DNA of 64,000 bases from Glycomyces tritici (GTDB lineage: Bacteria > Actinomycetota > Actinomycetes > Mycobacteriales > Micromonosporaceae), in contig NZ_JAUEMJ010000001.1 of the NCBI RefSeq assembly GCF_030403505.1, positions 619,762 through 683,761 of the forward strand, in the 5' to 3' direction. The notes beneath the pieces were generated by a model. It did no database searches. It worked only from the letters and a program-made list of their open reading frames with translations, and had not been told where the DNA came from. Shown here in pieces: positions 34,319-43,171 of the stretch (its first letter is position 1; each line of letters begins with the position of its first letter). The position numbers were made by a program, and so were the translations under genes.

Positions 34319-35962
34319 ATGGACAGTGACGTCATCGTTGTCGGGGCGGGGTTGGCCGGGCTGGTCGCTGCCGCGGAGCTGGTCAGGCTCGGGAAGAGTG
34401 TGACCGTGCTCGAGCAGGAGGGCGAGCAGTCCCTTGGGGGGCAGGCGTTCTGGTCATTCGGCGGCCTGTTCCTGGTGGACTCGCCCGAGCAGCGCCGGAT
34501 GGGGATCAAGGACTCCCGCGAGCTCGCATGGCAGGACTGGGTCGGGACGGCCGGGTTCGACCGGCCTGAGGACGAGTGGCCCAAGCGCTGGGCCGAGGCG
34601 TACGTGGACTTCGCGGCCGGGGAGAAGCGGTCGTGGCTCCATGCCATGGGCGTGCGGTTCTTCCCGGTGGTCGGCTGGGCCGAGCGCGGGGGTTACACGG
34701 CGCAGGGGCACGGGAACTCGGTGCCGCGCTTCCACATCACGTGGGGCACCGGCCCGGGGGTCGTGGAGCCGTTCGCGCGCCGGGTGCGGCAGGCCGAGGT
34801 CGACGGGAAGGTGCAGCTCAAGTTCCGGCACCGGGTCGACCGGCTCACGGTGACCGACGGGGTCGTCACCGGGGTCTCCGGGACGCTCTTGTCCCCCGAC
34901 GAGTCGGCTCGCGGAGTCGCGACGACGCGGGAGCCGCTGGGCGAGTTCGAGCTCAATGCGGCAGCCGTCGTCGTCACTTCCGGCGGGATCGGCGGGAACT
35001 TCGACCTCGTGCGAAAGCACTGGCCGAAGCGGATGGGGGCGGCGCCGAAGCGGCTCATCTCCGGGGTGCCCGCGCATGTGGACGGCCGGATGCTCGGGAT
35101 CGCCGAGGAGGCCGGGGCGAACCTCATCAACCGCGACCGGATGTGGCACTACACCGAGGGCATCGAGAACTGGGATCCGATCTGGCCGCACCACGGGATC
35201 CGGATCCTGCCCGGGCCCTCGTCGCTGTGGCTCGACGCCACCGGGAAGCGGCTGCCCGCGCCGCTGTTCCCCGGTTTCGACACGCTCGGGACGCTCGAGC
35301 ACATCATGACCACGGGCCACGAGTACACGTGGTTCGTGCTCACCCAGAAGATCCTGGAGAAGGAGTTCGCGCTCTCCGGCTCCGAGCAGAATCCGGACTT
35401 GACGGGCAAGGACGTCAAGCTGCTGCTCAAGCGGGTGCTGCCGGGCGCGCCGGGTCCGGTGGAGGCGTTCAAGAAGCACGGCTCGGACTTCGCGGTCGCG
35501 GCCACGCTGCCGGAGCTGGTCGCCAAGATGAACGGCATCACCGGCGAGGGCCTGCTGGACTACGAGACGGTGCGGGCGGCGGTCACGGCGCGGGACGCCG
35601 AGATGGATAACACGTTCACGAAGGACCTGCAGGTCACCGCCTTGCGGGGGGCCCGGAACTATCGGGGGGACAAGCTCATCCGGGTCGCGTCCCCGCACCG
35701 GCTGCTCGACCCGAAGGCCGGGCCGCTGATCGGGGTGCGGCTGAACCTCTTGACGCGCAAGACCTTGGGCGGCTTGCAGACCGATCTGGACGGGCGGGTG
35801 CTGCGGGCGGACGGTTCGCCGTTGCCGGGCCTGTACGCAGCGGGTGAGGCGGCCGGGTTCGGCGGCGGCGGGATGCACGGGTACCGGTCATTGGAGGGCA
35901 CCTTCCTGGGCGGGTGCCTGTTCTCGGGGAGGCAGGCCGCGCGTGGCGTCGCCGGATCGTGA
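34319..35962 (+). CDS. FAD-binding dehydrogenase (fumarate reductase/KstD-like)
   Basis: A 547-residue flavoprotein. The FAD-binding motif VGAGLAGLVAAAEL is at the N-terminus, with SLGGQAFWSFGGLF behind it as in the fumarate-reductase/3-ketosteroid-dehydrogenase superfamily. A C-terminal second FAD-contacting segment GLYAAGEAAGFGGGGMHGYR is also seen. GGGAGG precedes the ATG. Many actinobacteria carry this FAD-binding dehydrogenase without a proven substrate, and the neighbours do not suggest steroid catabolism. It resumes the high-GC codon use of the host genome after the island. The 145 bases between vsr and this gene hold nothing recognised. Confidence 0.87.
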   Translation: MDSDVIVVGAGLAGLVAAAELVRLGKSVTVLEQEGEQSLGGQAFWSFGGLFLVDSPEQRRMGIKDSRELAWQDWVGTAGFDRPEDEWPKRWAEAYVDFAAGEKRSWLHAMGVRFFPVVGWAERGGYTAQGHGNSVPRFHITWGTGPGVVEPFARRVRQAEVDGKVQLKFRHRVDRLTVTDGVVTGVSGTLLSPDESARGVATTREPLGEFELNAAAVVVTSGGIGGNFDLVRKHWPKRMGAAPKRLISGVPAHVDGRMLGIAEEAGANLINRDRMWHYTEGIENWDPIWPHHGIRILPGPSSLWLDATGKRLPAPLFPGFDTLGTLEHIMTTGHEYTWFVLTQKILEKEFALSGSEQNPDLTGKDVKLLLKRVLPGAPGPVEAFKKHGSDFAVAATLPELVAKMNGITGEGLLDYETVRAAVTARDAEMDNTFTKDLQVTALRGARNYRGDKLIRVASPHRLLDPKAGPLIGVRLNLLTRKTLGGLQTDLDGRVLRADGSPLPGLYAAGEAAGFGGGGMHGYRSLEGTFLGGCLFSGRQAARGVAGS

Positions 35963-36201
35963 CATTGTGTGCCGGTTCGTCACCGGCATGCCGGTTCTGG
36001 TGTGGCAGTGAAGGTCTAAGGTGGTCGCTAAGCGGCCTTTCTCACCCGCGAAACCGAGCACTCCTCGCCTACCGGGCGTGGTCCGCTAACATCCAAGGTT
36101 CTGCGGGCGCCGGCCTTACCGCTCCTCAGCGGCGCTCGCCGAAGTCGATCGCAGGCCGCACGCCGCGGGTCGGCACCTCACAAACTCGTGGATGGTTGAG
36201 C

Positions 36202-39096
36202 ATGAGCGACTTTCAGCACCCTGCCCCGCGCCACCAGGCCGGTCCCCCCGCAGGCCCGCCGATGCGTCCCCCTGCAGGACCACCGATCGGCCCCCAATCG
36301 CGACCGCCGGTAGGTCCCGCCTCGGGGCCGCCGATGGGTCCCCCCGCGGGGCCGCCGATGGGTCCGCCGCCCGGGCCGCCCATGCGTCCGCCGGCGGGCC
36401 AGTCCGCCGGCTCTCCGGTCGGTCCGCCCGTCGGCCCGCCGTCCGTCGCCGGCGGCGGCGGCGGCAACATGGGCCGCGCGTCCGTGGTCAGTGCCGCCAA
36501 GCCCAAGGCCGTCACCGGTCCGGCGAAGCGGGGCCGCAAGAAGAAGCGCATGTCCAAGCGACGGCGCCGCGTCTACGCGGCGCTCATCATGGCCTGCCTG
36601 ATGGTGCTCGGCTCGATCACCGTGGCCGGGGCGTGGTTCTTCAACGACGTCCCCACCCCCGAGGACCTCAAGTTCGGCGAGTCCACCACGTTCACCCTGG
36701 CGGGCAGCGACACCCCGATCGCCGGCTACGGCGAGTTCACGCGCAAGCTCGTCGACGACTACAGCCAGCTCCCGGACGAGGTCACGTGGTCGCTGCTGGC
36801 CCTGGAGGACAAGGACTACTTCGAGCACGAGGGCGTCGACTACAAGGGCACCTTGCGCGCCCTGGTCAACAACCTCAAGGGCGGCGACACGCAGGGCGCC
36901 TCGACCATCAGCCAGCAGTACGCGGGCATGGTCTCCGACATTCGCGGCGACATCTCCTATAGCCGCAAGGCCAATGAGGCCGTCATGGCCATGAAGCTCG
37001 AGCAGGAGCACTCCAAGGAGGAGATCCTGCTCCACTACCTGAACCTCAACTTCTACGGCCGCGGCGCCTACGGCATCGAGGCCGCCGCCGAGGTCTGGTT
37101 CAACAAGAAGGTCGAGGACCTCACCTGGGGTGAGGGCATGATGCTGGTCATGCAGGTCAAGGCCGGTGACGGCTCGTTCGACCCGCGCATCGCCGAGGAG
37201 GGGAGCACCGCCCCGGCCGACCGCTGGACGCACGGCATGAACACGCTGCTCACCATGGGCGACAAGCTCAATGACGACGAGCAGATGGCCGAGATCCAGG
37301 CGCAGCTCGAGGCCGGCATGCCCGCGACCCTCGAAGCCCTCCAGAACCCCGGCACGTGGGGCCACGACACTCCCACCGGCTTCATCACCAACCCGACCGA
37401 CGGCTACATCTGGGCCGAGCTGGAGAGCCGCTACGGGCTGACCCAGGCGGACTTCTACGGGAAGAAGGCGGAGACCGGCGGCTACACCGTCGAGCTGACC
37501 TTGGACCCCGACATCCAGGCCGAGGCCCAGTCGACCGCCAGTCGCGGCGACCTCAAGCGGCAGAAGAACGAGGAAGGCGAGTTCGTCGACGACAACGACG
37601 TCGTGGTCGAGGAGCGGGCCGCCGCGGCCGAGTACGTGAACGAGGACGACTACTTCGAGTTCGAGAACAACAACGACGAGGCGGCGCTGAAGGACTACAA
37701 CGCGTCGATGGCCAGCGCGGTCGTCGCGGTCGAGCCGGGCACCGGCCGGGTCCTGGGCTACTACGGCGGTGAGAACGGCCTGGGCATCGACAAGGCCGGC
37801 CTGGAGAACCCGCACCCGCCGTCGTCCACGTTCAAGATGATCACGGCGGCGACGGCGATCAAGAACAACGCCTCGGTCGACTCGTGGTGGAACGCCGAGT
37901 CGCCGCGCGAGTTCGATTCGCTGGAGGACTTCGAGGACAACACGATCGCGAACTCGGGGTCGAACACGAACGGCGCCGACCACATGACCCTCACCGAGGC
38001 GGTGCGGCAGTCCAAGAACACCCCGATGTACGCGATCGCCGAGAAGTGGGGCGCGAACGCGATCCTGCAGACGGCGATCGACATGGGCGTGCGGCAGCTG
38101 ACGCAGACCTTGGACGGCAAGGAGGTCACGTACCGGTTCTACCGCGCCGAGGACGGGACCATCACCTTCTCGCGCCACGGCATCATCGAGAAGGAGGACG
38201 GCTCGTTCGTCACCGACGACAACGGGAACATCGACATCGACGCGTCGCTGGACGGGTACGAGTCTGATGGCGTCACGCCGGTCCGGACCGAGCTGAATCT
38301 GGAGGCGATGAACGACCCGTTCTTCTACCACATCAGTTTCGGGCAGTACCCGACCTCGGTGGCGTACATGGCGAGCGTGTACGCGACGATCGCGGCCGAC
38401 GGGGTGTACAACGAGATGCACTACGTGGAGGCCGTGTACGACCGCGACGGCAACCCGGTCCCGGAGAAGCGGAGCCTGGAGTCCTATGCGGCGCTCGACA
38501 CGAGCATCGCGCGGAACCTGCAGGAGGTGGGTTCGACGATCACCGGTGAGGGCGAGGAGATCGACGGCGACCGCCCCCTGACCGGCAAGACCGGTACCTG
38601 GCAGGCCGGCGACCAGTACGGGGACGGCGCGAACGCGCACACCTGGTACGTGGGCGCGATCCCGCAGTTGAGCATCGCCGCCTGGGTGGGCAACGCGACC
38701 GCCGAGTCGGCGCCGCTGCTGAACAAGAGCGGCGGCTACGACGGCACCTTCGGTTCCAAGCTCAGCTATCCGGTCTGGATCAAGTTCATGAACGGCGCGA
38801 TCGAGTCCGAGGGGTATGAGACGAAGGCCTGGTCGGAGGCCTCGCATGTGGGCAGTCCGATCGTGGACGACATCTTGAACGCGGAGGGCAAGATCGACGC
38901 CAGCAGCCCGTACTGCGCGCTGAACGCGGGCGATTCGAAGTGCGTGCAGGCGGCGCCGCCGCCGGGCGAGACCTGCGATCCGATGTCGGAGTACCTCGGT
39001 CTGTGCGAGCCGGGCGACACCAACGGCGGCGGCAACGGCGGTAACAACGGCGGAGGCGGTGGTGGCAACGGGGGCGGTCGCGGCGACGACGACTGA
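36202..39096 (+). CDS. Class A penicillin-binding protein (transglycosylase and transpeptidase)
   Basis: A 964-residue bifunctional peptidoglycan synthase. A Pro/Gly-rich cytosolic N-terminus (about 1-95) and a basic stretch come first, then one transmembrane helix (YAALIMACLMVLGSITVAGAWFF). The GT51 glycosyltransferase domain follows (LEDKDYFEHEGVDYKGTLRA, ASTISQQYAGM). The transpeptidase domain has the SxxK serine in PSSTFKMIT, the SxN motif in RQSKNTPMY and KTG in LTGKTGTWQAG. An acidic insertion rich in Glu, Asp and Asn lies between the domains, and the C-terminus ends in an Asn/Gly-rich tail. The function is cell-wall polymerisation at the outer membrane face. The ATG is chosen by the start of the Pro-rich domain. 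Confidence 0.93.
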   Translation: MSDFQHPAPRHQAGPPAGPPMRPPAGPPIGPQSRPPVGPASGPPMGPPAGPPMGPPPGPPMRPPAGQSAGSPVGPPVGPPSVAGGGGGNMGRASVVSAAKPKAVTGPAKRGRKKKRMSKRRRRVYAALIMACLMVLGSITVAGAWFFNDVPTPEDLKFGESTTFTLAGSDTPIAGYGEFTRKLVDDYSQLPDEVTWSLLALEDKDYFEHEGVDYKGTLRALVNNLKGGDTQGASTISQQYAGMVSDIRGDISYSRKANEAVMAMKLEQEHSKEEILLHYLNLNFYGRGAYGIEAAAEVWFNKKVEDLTWGEGMMLVMQVKAGDGSFDPRIAEEGSTAPADRWTHGMNTLLTMGDKLNDDEQMAEIQAQLEAGMPATLEALQNPGTWGHDTPTGFITNPTDGYIWAELESRYGLTQADFYGKKAETGGYTVELTLDPDIQAEAQSTASRGDLKRQKNEEGEFVDDNDVVVEERAAAAEYVNEDDYFEFENNNDEAALKDYNASMASAVVAVEPGTGRVLGYYGGENGLGIDKAGLENPHPPSSTFKMITAATAIKNNASVDSWWNAESPREFDSLEDFEDNTIANSGSNTNGADHMTLTEAVRQSKNTPMYAIAEKWGANAILQTAIDMGVRQLTQTLDGKEVTYRFYRAEDGTITFSRHGIIEKEDGSFVTDDNGNIDIDASLDGYESDGVTPVRTELNLEAMNDPFFYHISFGQYPTSVAYMASVYATIAADGVYNEMHYVEAVYDRDGNPVPEKRSLESYAALDTSIARNLQEVGSTITGEGEEIDGDRPLTGKTGTWQAGDQYGDGANAHTWYVGAIPQLSIAAWVGNATAESAPLLNKSGGYDGTFGSKLSYPVWIKFMNGAIESEGYETKAWSEASHVGSPIVDDILNAEGKIDASSPYCALNAGDSKCVQAAPPPGETCDPMSEYLGLCEPGDTNGGGNGGNNGGGGGGNGGGRGDDD

Positions 39097-39111
39097 TCCC
39101 TGAAGCGTGCG

Positions 39112-39143
39112 GGGCCCGGCGGGAATCACTTCCCGCCGGGCCC
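39112..39143. terminator. Terminator after the penicillin-binding protein gene
   Basis: A perfect 14-bp stem (GGGCCCGGCGGGAA/TTCCCGCCGGGCCC) with a TCAC loop, followed by TTTCTCG. It lies between convergent genes and is likely bidirectional. Confidence 0.88.
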
Positions 39144-39181
39144 TTTCTCGTTGCGGCGCAGGGCGAGGCCTGCGGTGAGGC

Positions 39182-40414
39182 TCAGGCGAAGGCGTGGCCT
39201 TCGCCGCGGTAGGTCGGGACCTCGGCGACGACCTCGCCGCCTCGGACGAGGTGGATGGTGTTGACGCGTTCGGCGAGCTCGCCGGCTTTGGCGTGGCGCA
39301 TCCACACCCGGTCGCCGATGGCGAGGCCGTCGGCCGCGCGGCCTTTGAGGGGGGTCTGGACTTCGCCGGCGCCTTCGGTCTTGGAGAAGCGCATGCCGGC
39401 CGGGAAGGTCGGTTTCGGGAGGCGGTCGGGGCCGGGCACGCCGGAGGCGACCCAGCCGCCGCCGAGGGCGGTGACGATGCCGGGGCGGGGGCGCCGGACC
39501 ACCGGGAGGGCGAAGAACGCGGCGGGGAGGGGGCGGATCGACCGGTAGCCGTCGAAGAGCGCGGGCGAGTAGAGGCCCGAGCCGGCGGCGATCTCGGTGA
39601 CCGAGGGGTCGGCGGCGGTGGAGACGACCGAGCCGGTGCCGCCGCCGTTGACGAATTCGAGGTCGGCGACGCTGCGCACGGCGGCGACGGCCTCGGCGCG
39701 GCGTTCGGCGAGTTCGACGCGGGAGACGTGCTGCATGAGCCGCACCAGCGGGTATTTCAGGGCGGCGGCGGAGTAGGCGTCCTGGACGCCGGCGATCTGG
39801 CCTTCGTAGCCCATGATGCCGACGAGGTCGACGCCTGGGCGCTTGTCGATCTCGTGGGCCATGTCGAGGGCGTGCTCGGGGGTGCGGACCGGGGAGCGGT
39901 GGGCGCCGATGTGGATGCGGCCGCCGAGCAGTTCGAGCGAGACGTCGAGTTCGAGGCAGAGCCGCAGGGGCCGGGAGGGGTTCGGTTCGACGTGGCGGCG
40001 GAGGAAGTCGAGGTGCTCGACCGAGTCGACCATGAGCGTGATGCGGCGGGCGAGCTCGTCGTCGGCGGCGAGGGCGCGCAGTGCGTCGGTGTCGGCGGTC
40101 GGATAGGCGACGACGATGTCCTCGAATTCCTGTGCGAGCCAGATCGCTTCGGGGAGGGTGAAGCCGAGGATGCCTCTGAATCCGGGCTGGGCAAGCGCGC
40201 GGCGCATGAGGGCGCGGCAGCGCAGGGACTTGCTGGCGAGGCGCAGGGGCTTGCCGATGGCGTTGCGGCGCAGGATGGCCGCGTTGGTGTCGAAGGCGTT
40301 GAGGTCGACGACCGCGAACGGCGGCTGGAGCCCGGCGGTGGCGCGGCCGAGTTCGGCGAACCGGTGTTCGAGCGCGGCGGGGGCATCGACCCCGGTAACT
40401 CGCTGGTAGCCCAT
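39182..40414 (-). CDS. PLP-dependent amino acid deaminase/aldolase (alanine-racemase fold)
   Basis: A 410-residue fold-type III PLP enzyme. The N-terminal lysine region PLRLASKSLRCRALM resembles the PLP-binding segment of D-threonine aldolase and D-serine dehydratase relatives. FVNGGGTGSVVST and AAGSGLYSPALFDGYR are typical later motifs. Family members act on D-amino acids or 3-hydroxy amino acids. The ATG has GGGAAG upstream. It is divergent from the sugar-lactone oxidase gene with only 33 bases of shared upstream DNA before the oxidase transcript region. The exact substrate is unknown. Confidence 0.85.
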   Translation of the reverse strand: MGYQRVTGVDAPAALEHRFAELGRATAGLQPPFAVVDLNAFDTNAAILRRNAIGKPLRLASKSLRCRALMRRALAQPGFRGILGFTLPEAIWLAQEFEDIVVAYPTADTDALRALAADDELARRITLMVDSVEHLDFLRRHVEPNPSRPLRLCLELDVSLELLGGRIHIGAHRSPVRTPEHALDMAHEIDKRPGVDLVGIMGYEGQIAGVQDAYSAAALKYPLVRLMQHVSRVELAERRAEAVAAVRSVADLEFVNGGGTGSVVSTAADPSVTEIAAGSGLYSPALFDGYRSIRPLPAAFFALPVVRRPRPGIVTALGGGWVASGVPGPDRLPKPTFPAGMRFSKTEGAGEVQTPLKGRAADGLAIGDRVWMRHAKAGELAERVNTIHLVRGGEVVAEVPTYRGEGHAFA

Positions 40415-40492
40415 CCGACTTCCCTTCGGCAGCGTAATTGGGGTTAGATGAAAGCTACCGTGAAGTTCGCCTCACATTCAACCGGAGTAGCT

Positions 40493-41812
40493 ATGGGAGC
40501 TGCCGTGGGATCCTCGATCTGGCAGAACTGGTCGGGCACCGAGAACGCCGACCCCGCCCGCACCGTCCGGCCCGCGGACGTCGCGGAGCTGGCCGCGGCG
40601 GTGACCGCGGCGGCCTCGGACGGGTTGCGCGTCAAGGCGGTCGGGACCGGCCACTCGTTCAGCGGGATCGCGGTCGCGGACGGCGTGCAGGTCGACATGG
40701 GCGCTCTCGACCAGGTGGTCGCGGTGGACCCGAGGTCGGGCCTGGTGACCGTGGAGGCGGGGATGCCGCTGTGGCGGTTGAACCAGATCCTCGACGCGCA
40801 CGGGCTGGCGCTGGAGAACATGGGCGACATCGACCGGCAGACGATCTCGGGGGCGATCTCGACGGGGACGCACGGGACCGGGGACCGGTACCGGGGGTTC
40901 GCGTGGCAGGTCAAGGGCCTGAAGCTGGTCCTCGCAGACGGTTCGACCGTACAGTGCACGGAGTTCGAGCGGCCGGAGTTGTTCGCAGCGGCGCGGCTGG
41001 GCCTCGGTGCGCTCGGCGTGATCGCCGAAGTCACGCTGCAGTGCGTCCCGGCGTTCCGCCTCAAGGCGGTCGAGCGGCCGGAGCGGCTCGACACCGTGCT
41101 GGAGAACCTCGACGAGCTGGTGTCCGAGAACGACCATTTCGAGTTCTACTGGTTCCCGCACACCGCGCGGACCCTCACGAAGCTGAACAACCGGTACGCG
41201 ATGTCGGAGCCGAGCCGGGCGCCGAGCCGCCTGTCGTACTGGTGGAGCGAGGGGTTCACCGAGAACACGCTGTTCGAGGCGAGCAACCGGGTCGGGGCGC
41301 GGTTCCCGGGGATGGTGCCGGGCCTGAACCGCCTGGCCGGGCGGGTGTGGAGCGCCCGGGAGTACACGGACGTCTCGCACCGGGTCTTCGCCTCGCCGCG
41401 GTCGGTGGTGTTCCGGGAGATGGAGTACGCGCTGCCGCGCGAGGCGCTGCCGGGGGTGCTGCGGGAGCTGCAGGCGATGGTGGAGCGGGAGCGGCACCTC
41501 GTGTCGTTCCCGGTGGAGGTGCGGTTCGCGGCGGCCGACGACATCTGGCTCTCGACCGCGCAGGGCCGGCGCACCGCGTACGTGGCGGTGCACCAGTACC
41601 ACCGGCACGACCACGGGCCGTACTTCAAGGACTGCGCCGCGATCTTCGACGCCGCGGACGGGCGGCCGCACTGGGGCAAGATGCACTCGCTGGACGCCGA
41701 GCGCCTGGGCGACCTGTACGAGCACTTCGACGACTTCCTCGCGGTGCGGAAGGAGGTCGACCCCGACCGGCGCTTCTCGAACCCGTACCTGGAGCGGGTC
41801 CTCGGCGACTGA
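40493..41812 (+). CDS. Sugar-1,4-lactone oxidase (D-arabinono-lactone/alditol oxidase family)
   Basis: A 439-residue covalent flavoprotein of the vanillyl-alcohol oxidase family. The FAD-linking region AVGTGHSFSGIAVADG (His is the usual attachment site) and the GAISTGTHGTG segment are in the N-terminal FAD domain. The C-terminal ALO domain has the HWGKMHSL motif and ends DPDRRFSNPYLERVLGD. The ATG with GGAG five bases upstream is preferred. An ATG 45 bases earlier would add an unusual N-terminus. Reaction: oxidation of a sugar lactone or alditol with oxygen or another acceptor. Confidence 0.87.
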   Translation: MGAAVGSSIWQNWSGTENADPARTVRPADVAELAAAVTAAASDGLRVKAVGTGHSFSGIAVADGVQVDMGALDQVVAVDPRSGLVTVEAGMPLWRLNQILDAHGLALENMGDIDRQTISGAISTGTHGTGDRYRGFAWQVKGLKLVLADGSTVQCTEFERPELFAAARLGLGALGVIAEVTLQCVPAFRLKAVERPERLDTVLENLDELVSENDHFEFYWFPHTARTLTKLNNRYAMSEPSRAPSRLSYWWSEGFTENTLFEASNRVGARFPGMVPGLNRLAGRVWSAREYTDVSHRVFASPRSVVFREMEYALPREALPGVLRELQAMVERERHLVSFPVEVRFAAADDIWLSTAQGRRTAYVAVHQYHRHDHGPYFKDCAAIFDAADGRPHWGKMHSLDAERLGDLYEHFDDFLAVRKEVDPDRRFSNPYLERVLGD

Positions 41813-41814
41813 CC

Positions 41815-41840
41815 GCGCCCCGGCCCGCGGGCCGGGGCGC
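41815..41840. terminator. Palindromic terminator
   Basis: A perfect 26-base palindrome (GCGCCCCGGCCCG and its complement) begins three bases after the oxidase stop codon and sits between convergent genes. There is no T-run on the plus strand beyond TTC. Confidence 0.75.
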
Positions 41841-41845
41841 TTCGC

Positions 41846-42256
41846 TCAGCAGGCGCTCTTGGTCATGAGGCTCTCGGCGTCGTCGTTGAAGCCGACCTCC
41901 TGGAAGTTCTGGATCGGCTGGTAGGCGTGGATGCAGAACGCGTCGCCCTGGGCGCCGTCGTCGGCGTAGACCATGATCGCGTAGCCGGTGCGGTTGAGGG
42001 CAGAGCTGATCTCGTTGTCGCCGTTCCACCCGCCGATCTCGAAGATCTGGCCGGTGCCGCTGGGCTGCCAGTTCACCCACTTGTCGCCGCCGTAGCCGGC
42101 GTCCTCCCACATGCAGACGTGGTCGGCGTCGCAGGTCCCCGCCTCGAGGGCCGGTTCGGCGGCGGCGGTTCCCGCCGTGAAGGCCGAGCCGGCGAGGATC
42201 GCGGCGCCGGCGGCCGCGAGTCCGGTCGTGACGCGGCGGCTCCATGGTGCGGACAT
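41846..42256 (-). CDS. Secreted peptidase inhibitor I36-like protein
   Basis: A 136-residue exported protein. A signal peptide is clear: basic start (MSAPWSRR), hydrophobic Ala/Gly-rich core and an AxA cleavage site (TAAAEPA). The mature part has four Cys and the I36/beta-gamma-crystallin-like pattern CDADHVCMWEDAGYGG and later FNDDAESLM. Similar Streptomyces proteins inhibit metalloproteases, but many relatives have no known role. The ATG has AAGGAG nearby. It is divergent from the RibD-C reductase gene and ends at a shared palindrome. Confidence 0.83.
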   Translation of the reverse strand: MSAPWSRRVTTGLAAAGAAILAGSAFTAGTAAAEPALEAGTCDADHVCMWEDAGYGGDKWVNWQPSGTGQIFEIGGWNGDNEISSALNRTGYAIMVYADDGAQGDAFCIHAYQPIQNFQEVGFNDDAESLMTKSAC

Positions 42257-42424
42257 CGTTGTCTCCTTGTTCGGGTGATGTTGCGGCCGATGACGATCGG
42301 TCACTTCTCGTGATGATGCGGCGACACAATGCGAACAAGATTACGGTTCCGCTCCGCGACCCGGGCCGATATCGGGGAACTTCCCCTCCGCACGGTTGTC
42401 AGGGGCGTGGGCTACCTTTTGGCC

Positions 42425-43171
42425 GTGGCAGAGGTGCGGTACCGAAAACTCGATGACATGACCGACGACGAGGTCTACGCGGCGTACGAGCCGCCGGCTC
42501 CCGCTTGGCTGCGGGTCAACTTCGTCTCCAGCGCCGACGGCGCGGCGACCCTGGAAGGGCTCTCCGGTCCACTTTCGGGTGAAGAGGACAAGCGCGTGTT
42601 CAAAGTCCTGCGGGCGCGCTGCGACGTGCTCCTGGCCGGATCGGGCACCGTCGCCGCCGAGGGCTACGGGCCGCTGGTCCTCTCCCCCGACCGCATGGCC
42701 TGGCGCCGGGCGCACGGCCTGCCGGAAGTGCCGGTCATGGCCGTCGCCTCCCGGACGCTGACCGAACTCGACCCGGCCGCGGGGATCTTCACCGAGGCGC
42801 CGCGCCGCGCGATCGTCATCGTCCCCGCCGACCTCCCCGAGACGCAGGTCGGGCCGTTCCGGGAGGTCGCGGACGTGATCGCCGTCGGCACCGGCGCGGT
42901 CGACTACGCGCGCGCGGTCGACGCGCTCCGCGAAAGGGGACTGCACCAGATCCTGTGCGAGGGCGGGCCCCACGTCTTCGGCGACCTCATCGCCGCCGAC
43001 CTCGCCGACGAACTCGACCTGACGCTCTCGCCGCTCCTGGTAGGGGCGGGCTCCATCCGCATCGCCGAAGGCACCACCGCCGACGCGGCCCGGCCCCTGG
43101 AGCTGCGACACGTCCTCGAAGCCGGGGGGAACCTCATCCTGCGGTATCTGCGAGGATCGACCGATGAGTGA
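42425..43171 (+). CDS. Pyrimidine reductase family protein (RibD C-terminal/DHFR-like domain)
   Basis: A 248-residue protein with the RibD-C domain: NFVSSADGAATLEG (substrate/NADPH region near the N-terminus), VLLAGSGTVAAEGYGPL and ILCEGGPHVFGDLIAADL, all typical of riboflavin-biosynthesis reductases and their paralogues. The GTG start lies 6 bases after a TACCTT -10-like box with no ribosome binding site, fitting a leaderless message. No riboflavin gene is near and the deaminase domain is absent, so it is one of the stand-alone actinobacterial members of unknown substrate. The stop overlaps the HerA-like gene by 8 bases. Confidence 0.83.
   Translation: MAEVRYRKLDDMTDDEVYAAYEPPAPAWLRVNFVSSADGAATLEGLSGPLSGEEDKRVFKVLRARCDVLLAGSGTVAAEGYGPLVLSPDRMAWRRAHGLPEVPVMAVASRTLTELDPAAGIFTEAPRRAIVIVPADLPETQVGPFREVADVIAVGTGAVDYARAVDALRERGLHQILCEGGPHVFGDLIAADLADELDLTLSPLLVGAGSIRIAEGTTADAARPLELRHVLEAGGNLILRYLRGSTDE

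Noticed and set aside
34319..35962. 3-ketosteroid dehydrogenase of a steroid pathway
   Set aside because: Only superfamily motifs are seen and no other steroid genes are in the window.
36178..39129. 983-codon minus-strand open frame
   Set aside because: It is antisense to the penicillin-binding protein gene, and no recognisable domain was found.
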